Part shown: in pieces, positions 60,634 to 64,000 of the stretch
Layout: the number at the start of each line of letters is the position of its first letter
Numbering within the stretch: the first letter of the stretch is position 1
Source of the DNA: Sphingomonas faeni
Lineage (GTDB): Bacteria > Pseudomonadota > Alphaproteobacteria > Sphingomonadales > Sphingomonadaceae
DNA: 64,000 bases
Direction of reading: 5' to 3'
Assembly: GCF_030817315.1 (NCBI RefSeq)
Contig: NZ_JAUSZF010000001.1
Span: 382,001 to 446,000, forward strand
Notes under the pieces: generated by a model
The model's input: the letters and a program-made list of their open reading frames with translations, nothing else
Told to the model about the DNA's origin: nothing
The model's database searches: none
Made by a program: the position numbers and the translations under genes

Positions 60634-62373
60634 ATGCGGATCGGACTTTTGACGACGGCGCTCGGCGCGGTCCTCGCCTTGAGCGCGTGCGGCCCCGCGC
60701 AGACTCCTTCGAACACGCAGGCTCCCGCTGCGTCTACGACCGCTGCGACGAGCGACTGGGCGGGGTTCCGCGATGGCTTCATCGACGGATGGTTCAAGAT
60801 CGATCCGGCCAACGCGGTGTATCAGGGCAAGCACGAATACGACGGTGGCTTGGGCGACTGGAGCGCTGCGGGGCTGAAGCGGCAGGCGGACTTCCTGCAT
60901 GGCGCGATCGACAAGGCGGGGGCGTTCAAGGACCTCAAGCCTGCCGAGGCGTTCGAGCGCGACTATCTGGTGCAGGTCGCCAAGGGGAAGCTGTTCTGGC
61001 TGGAGGACGCTGACCAGCCGCATCATAACCCGTCCTGGTATGTCGGCGCGGGGCTCGATCCGAACGTCTATATCGCGCGCAACTATGCCGATGCGCCGAC
61101 GCGGATGAAGGCGCTGACCGCGTTCTTCCAGAAGATCCCGGCGGCGGCGGGCAATATCAAGGCGAACCTCAAGGCGCCGATGCCGCTGAGCTACGTCAAT
61201 TTCGGGGCGGCGGCGTTCAACGGCTTTGCGGATTATTACAGCGGCGATGCGGTGAAGGCGTTTGCGGGCGTCAAGGACGCGGCGGCGCAGAAGCAGCTGA
61301 CCGATGTGGCGACGGCAGCGGCGGCGGCGATGCGCGATCTGGGGACGTGGACCGAGGGCCAGCGCGCGACTGCGACGCAGGATTTCGCGCTGGGGGCGGA
61401 CAAGTTCTCGCGGATGGTGGCGATGACCGAGGGTGTCGATACGCCGCTCGACCAGCTCGAGGCGGCGGGTGTCGCCGATCTGAAGCGCAACCAGGCGGCG
61501 CTGGCGCAGGCGTGCGGGGCATTCGCCAAGGGGCTGTCGATCACGGCGTGCATGGACAAGATGAACGCGAACAAGCCGGTCGGCGGCCCAGTTGCGGAGG
61601 CTCGGCGGCAGATCCCGACGTTGCGGAAGTTCGTCGTGGATCACGACCTGCTGACGATTCCGGGGACCGAGCAGGCGCTGGTCGAGGAATCGCCGCCGTA
61701 TAACCGGCAGAACTCGGCGTATATCGATCCGCCGGGACCGTTCGAGACGGGGGTGCCGTCGATCTATTACATCTCGCCGCCCGACCCGAGCTGGACCAAG
61801 GCGGTGCAGGATGCGTTCGTGCCGGGCAAGAACGACCTGCTGTTCACGTCGGTGCACGAGGTCATGCCGGGGCATTTCGTCCAGTTCCTGCATGCGAACC
61901 GGTCGCCTTCGCTCCTCGGGCGGCTGTTCGTCGGGTATGCGTTCGCCGAGGGGTGGGCGCATTATGCCGAAGAGATGATGTGGGAGGCGGGGCTTAACGA
62001 CGGTGATCCTGAGACTCATGTCGGTCAGATCTCGAACGCTCTGTTGCGGGATTGCCGGTATCTGTCGGCGATCCGGATGCACGCCAAGGGGATGACGCAG
62101 GAGCAGTCTTTCCGGATGTTCGTCGACGAGTGTTACCAGGACGAAGGGAATGCGAAGCAGCAGGCTGCGCGGGGGACGTATGATCCTGCGTATCTGAATT
62201 ATACGATGGGTAAGTTGATGATCCGGAAACTGCGGGCGGACTGGACCGCGACGCGGGGTGGGCGGAAGGCTTGGAAGGCGTTCCATGACCAGTTCTTGAG
62301 TTATGGGGGGCCGCCGATTCCGTTGGTGCGGAAGGCTATGATGGGGGAGGCTGAGGCTGGCGCGGCGTTTTGA
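60634..62373 (+). CDS. DUF885 family lipoprotein (putative metallopeptidase)
   Basis: A 579-residue protein with a lipoprotein signal (LTTALGAVLALSAC, lipidated Cys). DUF885 members are predicted zinc peptidases: HEVMPGHFVQFLHANR supplies HExxxGH, and EGWAHYAEEMMWEAG the downstream acidic ligand. It would act in the periplasm. The ATG is at 60634. An inverted repeat (62383-62407, aatcctccc/gggaggatt) follows the stop and may end the transcript. Confidence 0.9.
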   Translation: MRIGLLTTALGAVLALSACGPAQTPSNTQAPAASTTAATSDWAGFRDGFIDGWFKIDPANAVYQGKHEYDGGLGDWSAAGLKRQADFLHGAIDKAGAFKDLKPAEAFERDYLVQVAKGKLFWLEDADQPHHNPSWYVGAGLDPNVYIARNYADAPTRMKALTAFFQKIPAAAGNIKANLKAPMPLSYVNFGAAAFNGFADYYSGDAVKAFAGVKDAAAQKQLTDVATAAAAAMRDLGTWTEGQRATATQDFALGADKFSRMVAMTEGVDTPLDQLEAAGVADLKRNQAALAQACGAFAKGLSITACMDKMNANKPVGGPVAEARRQIPTLRKFVVDHDLLTIPGTEQALVEESPPYNRQNSAYIDPPGPFETGVPSIYYISPPDPSWTKAVQDAFVPGKNDLLFTSVHEVMPGHFVQFLHANRSPSLLGRLFVGYAFAEGWAHYAEEMMWEAGLNDGDPETHVGQISNALLRDCRYLSAIRMHAKGMTQEQSFRMFVDECYQDEGNAKQQAARGTYDPAYLNYTMGKLMIRKLRADWTATRGGRKAWKAFHDQFLSYGGPPIPLVRKAMMGEAEAGAAF

Positions 62374-62382
62374 TTTGGGGCT

Positions 62383-62407
62383 AATCCTCCCCGGGACGGG
62401 GAGGATT
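62383..62407. terminator. Hairpin after the DUF885 gene
   Basis: AATCCTCCC and GGGAGGATT pair perfectly around a short loop, ten bases after the stop codon. No U-tract follows, so termination is uncertain. Confidence 0.45.
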
Positions 62408-62416
62408 GGCTTCTTG

Positions 62417-62527
62417 CTGCTCCCTCTCCCCTTTGGGGGGGGGGCTGGGGTGAGGGGTTGTTTCCGGGGGGAGCATTGCTGGGCTGCCCCTCTCCCCGAC
62501 CCTCTCCCCGGGGGGGAGAGGGAGTAG
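62417..62527. repeat. Palindromic repeat, family J, copy 2
   Basis: ctgctccctctcccctttgg (then ggctggggtgagggg) and its inverse (cccctctccccgaccctctc, then gggagagggagtag) match the copy at 13578, including part of the centre. It lies between convergent genes. Confidence 0.88.
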
Positions 62528-62530
62528 GAG

Positions 62531-63946
62531 TTACCGCGTCTGTTGTGCGGGTTGAACGTCTTGGGTTTCCTCGGTCGGCGGGTTGCGGATCGAGGGGCGG
62601 AGGCGGCTTAGGCTGCATAGGCCTGCCACTAGTGCTAGGCCGGCAGCGACCAGCGGCGGGGTCATACCGGCGCCTACGCCCATGGCCAGGAGGGCGGCTA
62701 CCAAGGTGGCGCCGGTGGTCTGGCCTACCAGGCGGACCGTCGAGACCAACCCGCCCGCTGCCGCGGCGCGTTCGCGGGGGGCGGAGCCGATGATGAGGCG
62801 CGCGTTCGGGGCCATGAACATGCCGAAGCCCGACCCACACACAGCCATTCGCCAGGCGATGTCGAAATAGCCGGGGTCTGCGGGCATGTACGCGATCAGC
62901 AGCAGCGCGCAGATCGATACGCCCATGCCGATGCCGCCGAGCAGGCCTGCGGGGTAGCGATCCGATAACCAGCCGGAGAGTGGCGCGACGAACATGTTGG
63001 CCAGCGGCCACGGCGCGATCGCTGCGCCGACTTCCGCCGCGCTGAACCCGTAGGCGTGCGTCAGGCGGAAAGGCGTCGAGAGCAACAGCGTCATCTGCGC
63101 GATGAACGCGGTGTAGGCACCGATCGCCGACAGCGCGAGCACCGGGCGCGCGAGCAGGTCGATCGGCAGGATCGGCTTGGTCTCGCCCTGTTCGCGCTTC
63201 ACGAAGAACCAGCCGATCACCGCGCCGGTCAGCACGATCGCGGCGGAGACGATCGGGCTGTCGCCGTGGACCGCGCTTTCCGCGCCGCCGATGACGAGGC
63301 CGATCATCGCCGCGCACATCACTGCGCCGAGGACGTCGAAGGGTTCGTCACGGCGTTGCGGTTCGGGCAGCGCGCGGCCGAGTAGCAGGCTGGCGATCGC
63401 GAACGGTACTGCGCTGGCGAACACCCAGGGCCAGGGGGCGATAGCCAGCACTAAGCCGCCGATCGTCGGTGCGAGGGCCGCCGAACTGGAAACGACGACC
63501 GAGTTGATGCCGAGCCCGCGGCCGAGCTGCTTGGTCGGGTAGATCGAGCGGATCAGTGCGGATGAGACGCTTAGTGCGGCCGCAGCGCCGAGCGCTTGTG
63601 CCGCGCGGACGACCAGGAGGAACGGCAGGCTCTTCGCGAAGAAGCAGAGCAACGTCGCCACCGTGAAGAGCAGCTGGCCGTATTGGTACATCCGCTTCAG
63701 CCCGATCCGGTCGCCGAGTCCCGAGAACGGGAGCAGCGCCATTGCCAGGATCAGCTGGTAGACCGTGACGACGGTCACCACCGCGCTGCTGCCGACGTTC
63801 AGGTCGCGCGCGATCGTCGGGAGCGCGACGGTGGCGATACCGCCGTCGATAATCGTCAGCGCCGTGCCCGCCGAGATCGCGGCGATGGCGATGAAGCGGC
63901 GGGGTTTGGGCAGGCCGTCGGCCGCCGATATCTGGTCCGGTTGCAT
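62531..63946 (-). CDS. MFS transporter, DHA2 (14-helix) type
   Basis: A 471-residue efflux-type permease. The motif LTIIDGGIATVALPTIARDL at the N-terminus and GLGDRIGLKRMYQYGQ are typical of DHA2 drug:H+ antiporters, and RAAQALGAAAALSVSSALI is motif C-like. About fourteen helices can be counted. The substrate is unknown. The ATG is at 63946. Its 5' end faces a gene that starts on the plus strand at the window edge. Confidence 0.88.
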   Translation of the reverse strand: MQPDQISAADGLPKPRRFIAIAAISAGTALTIIDGGIATVALPTIARDLNVGSSAVVTVVTVYQLILAMALLPFSGLGDRIGLKRMYQYGQLLFTVATLLCFFAKSLPFLLVVRAAQALGAAAALSVSSALIRSIYPTKQLGRGLGINSVVVSSSAALAPTIGGLVLAIAPWPWVFASAVPFAIASLLLGRALPEPQRRDEPFDVLGAVMCAAMIGLVIGGAESAVHGDSPIVSAAIVLTGAVIGWFFVKREQGETKPILPIDLLARPVLALSAIGAYTAFIAQMTLLLSTPFRLTHAYGFSAAEVGAAIAPWPLANMFVAPLSGWLSDRYPAGLLGGIGMGVSICALLLIAYMPADPGYFDIAWRMAVCGSGFGMFMAPNARLIIGSAPRERAAAAGGLVSTVRLVGQTTGATLVAALLAMGVGAGMTPPLVAAGLALVAGLCSLSRLRPSIRNPPTEETQDVQPAQQTR

Positions 63947-63969
63947 TGCGGACGGCGATAGACCCCGGC

Positions 63970-64000
63970 ATGAAGCTCGCCAAGCAATTCAGGGAGATAC
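63970..64000 (+). CDS. Start of a gene running off the window
   Basis: An ATG at 63970 opens a frame (MKLAKQFREI) to the window edge, divergent from the DHA2 transporter. Only ten codons are visible, so no identity is possible. Confidence 0.35.
   Translation, partial: MKLAKQFREI

Overview
The window is high-GC, densely packed bacterial chromosome. It almost certainly comes from a sphingomonad (Alphaproteobacteria, Sphingomonadales, Sphingomonas-like). The evidence is gene content and order (rpmH-rnpA-yidD-yidC-engB; rpsP-rimM-trmD-rplS; yqeY-dnaG-rpoD; carA-carB-greA), protein families typical of that order (a tandem TetR regulator, DUF4170, a DUF3618/holin/DUF883-like envelope operon), and many dispersed palindromic repeats whose translations (such as PAKAGAQ and FSREGGSP) recur in sphingomonad proteins. 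No rRNA, CRISPR array, prophage or IS transposase was seen.

Layout. 1-4.8 kb (minus): S41 peptidase lipoprotein, then engB, yidC, yidD, rnpA, rpmH for membrane-protein insertion and RNA processing. 4.9-10 kb: a small membrane protein, comM, tRNA-Leu(CAA), a cell-wall hydrolase, a DUF1989/GntA-type pair and a divergent Crp/Fnr regulator separated by an FNR-like box. 10-16.4 kb: M3 peptidase and MHS transporter, a two-component system, an EF-hand protein. 16.5-29.7 kb: a catabolic block with thioesterase, acyl-CoA synthetase, two GSTs, an MFS permease, a tandem TetR regulator, acyl-CoA dehydrogenase, zinc ADH, APH-type kinase and two SDRs. Together these resemble pathways that activate 4-hydroxyacyl-CoAs by phosphorylation. 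29.8-33.5 kb: sodB, yciB, ftsY, mtaB. 33.7-42.2 kb: a GGDEF/EAL protein, ffh, rpsP, rimM, an inserted thioredoxin-reductase-like flavoprotein, trmD, rplS, a 0.9-kb repeat cluster and rluE. 42.3-43.6 kb: a lower-GC pair of unknown genes. 43.7-54.3 kb: rpoD (with an apparent one-base frameshift), dnaG, a DUF559 nuclease gene, yqeY, carA, a small unknown gene, carB, greA. 54.3-64 kb: rhomboid protease, repeats, an envelope/stress operon, eno, ftsB, an alpha/beta hydrolase, a DUF885 peptidase-like lipoprotein and a DHA2-type exporter.

The most unusual feature is the population of palindromic elements, about 20 copies in at least seven families. Most are intergenic, but one is inserted in frame in carA (about 48 extra codons) and one in the acyl-CoA synthetase (about 19 codons). 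One forms the 3' end of rnpA and one probably supplies a ribosome-binding site. One copy of the G-rich/C-rich family has, instead of a roughly 40-nt spacer, a complete gene for a DUF559 (Vsr-like) endonuclease between its arms. This suggests short non-autonomous elements plus a nuclease-bearing full-length copy, by analogy with REP/RAYT systems. Also notable: the only canonical in-frame start for rnpA lies upstream of rpmH, so rpmH would be nested inside rnpA.

Limits: all assignments are from reading the sequence and knowledge of families. No database search, folding or codon-usage computation was run.
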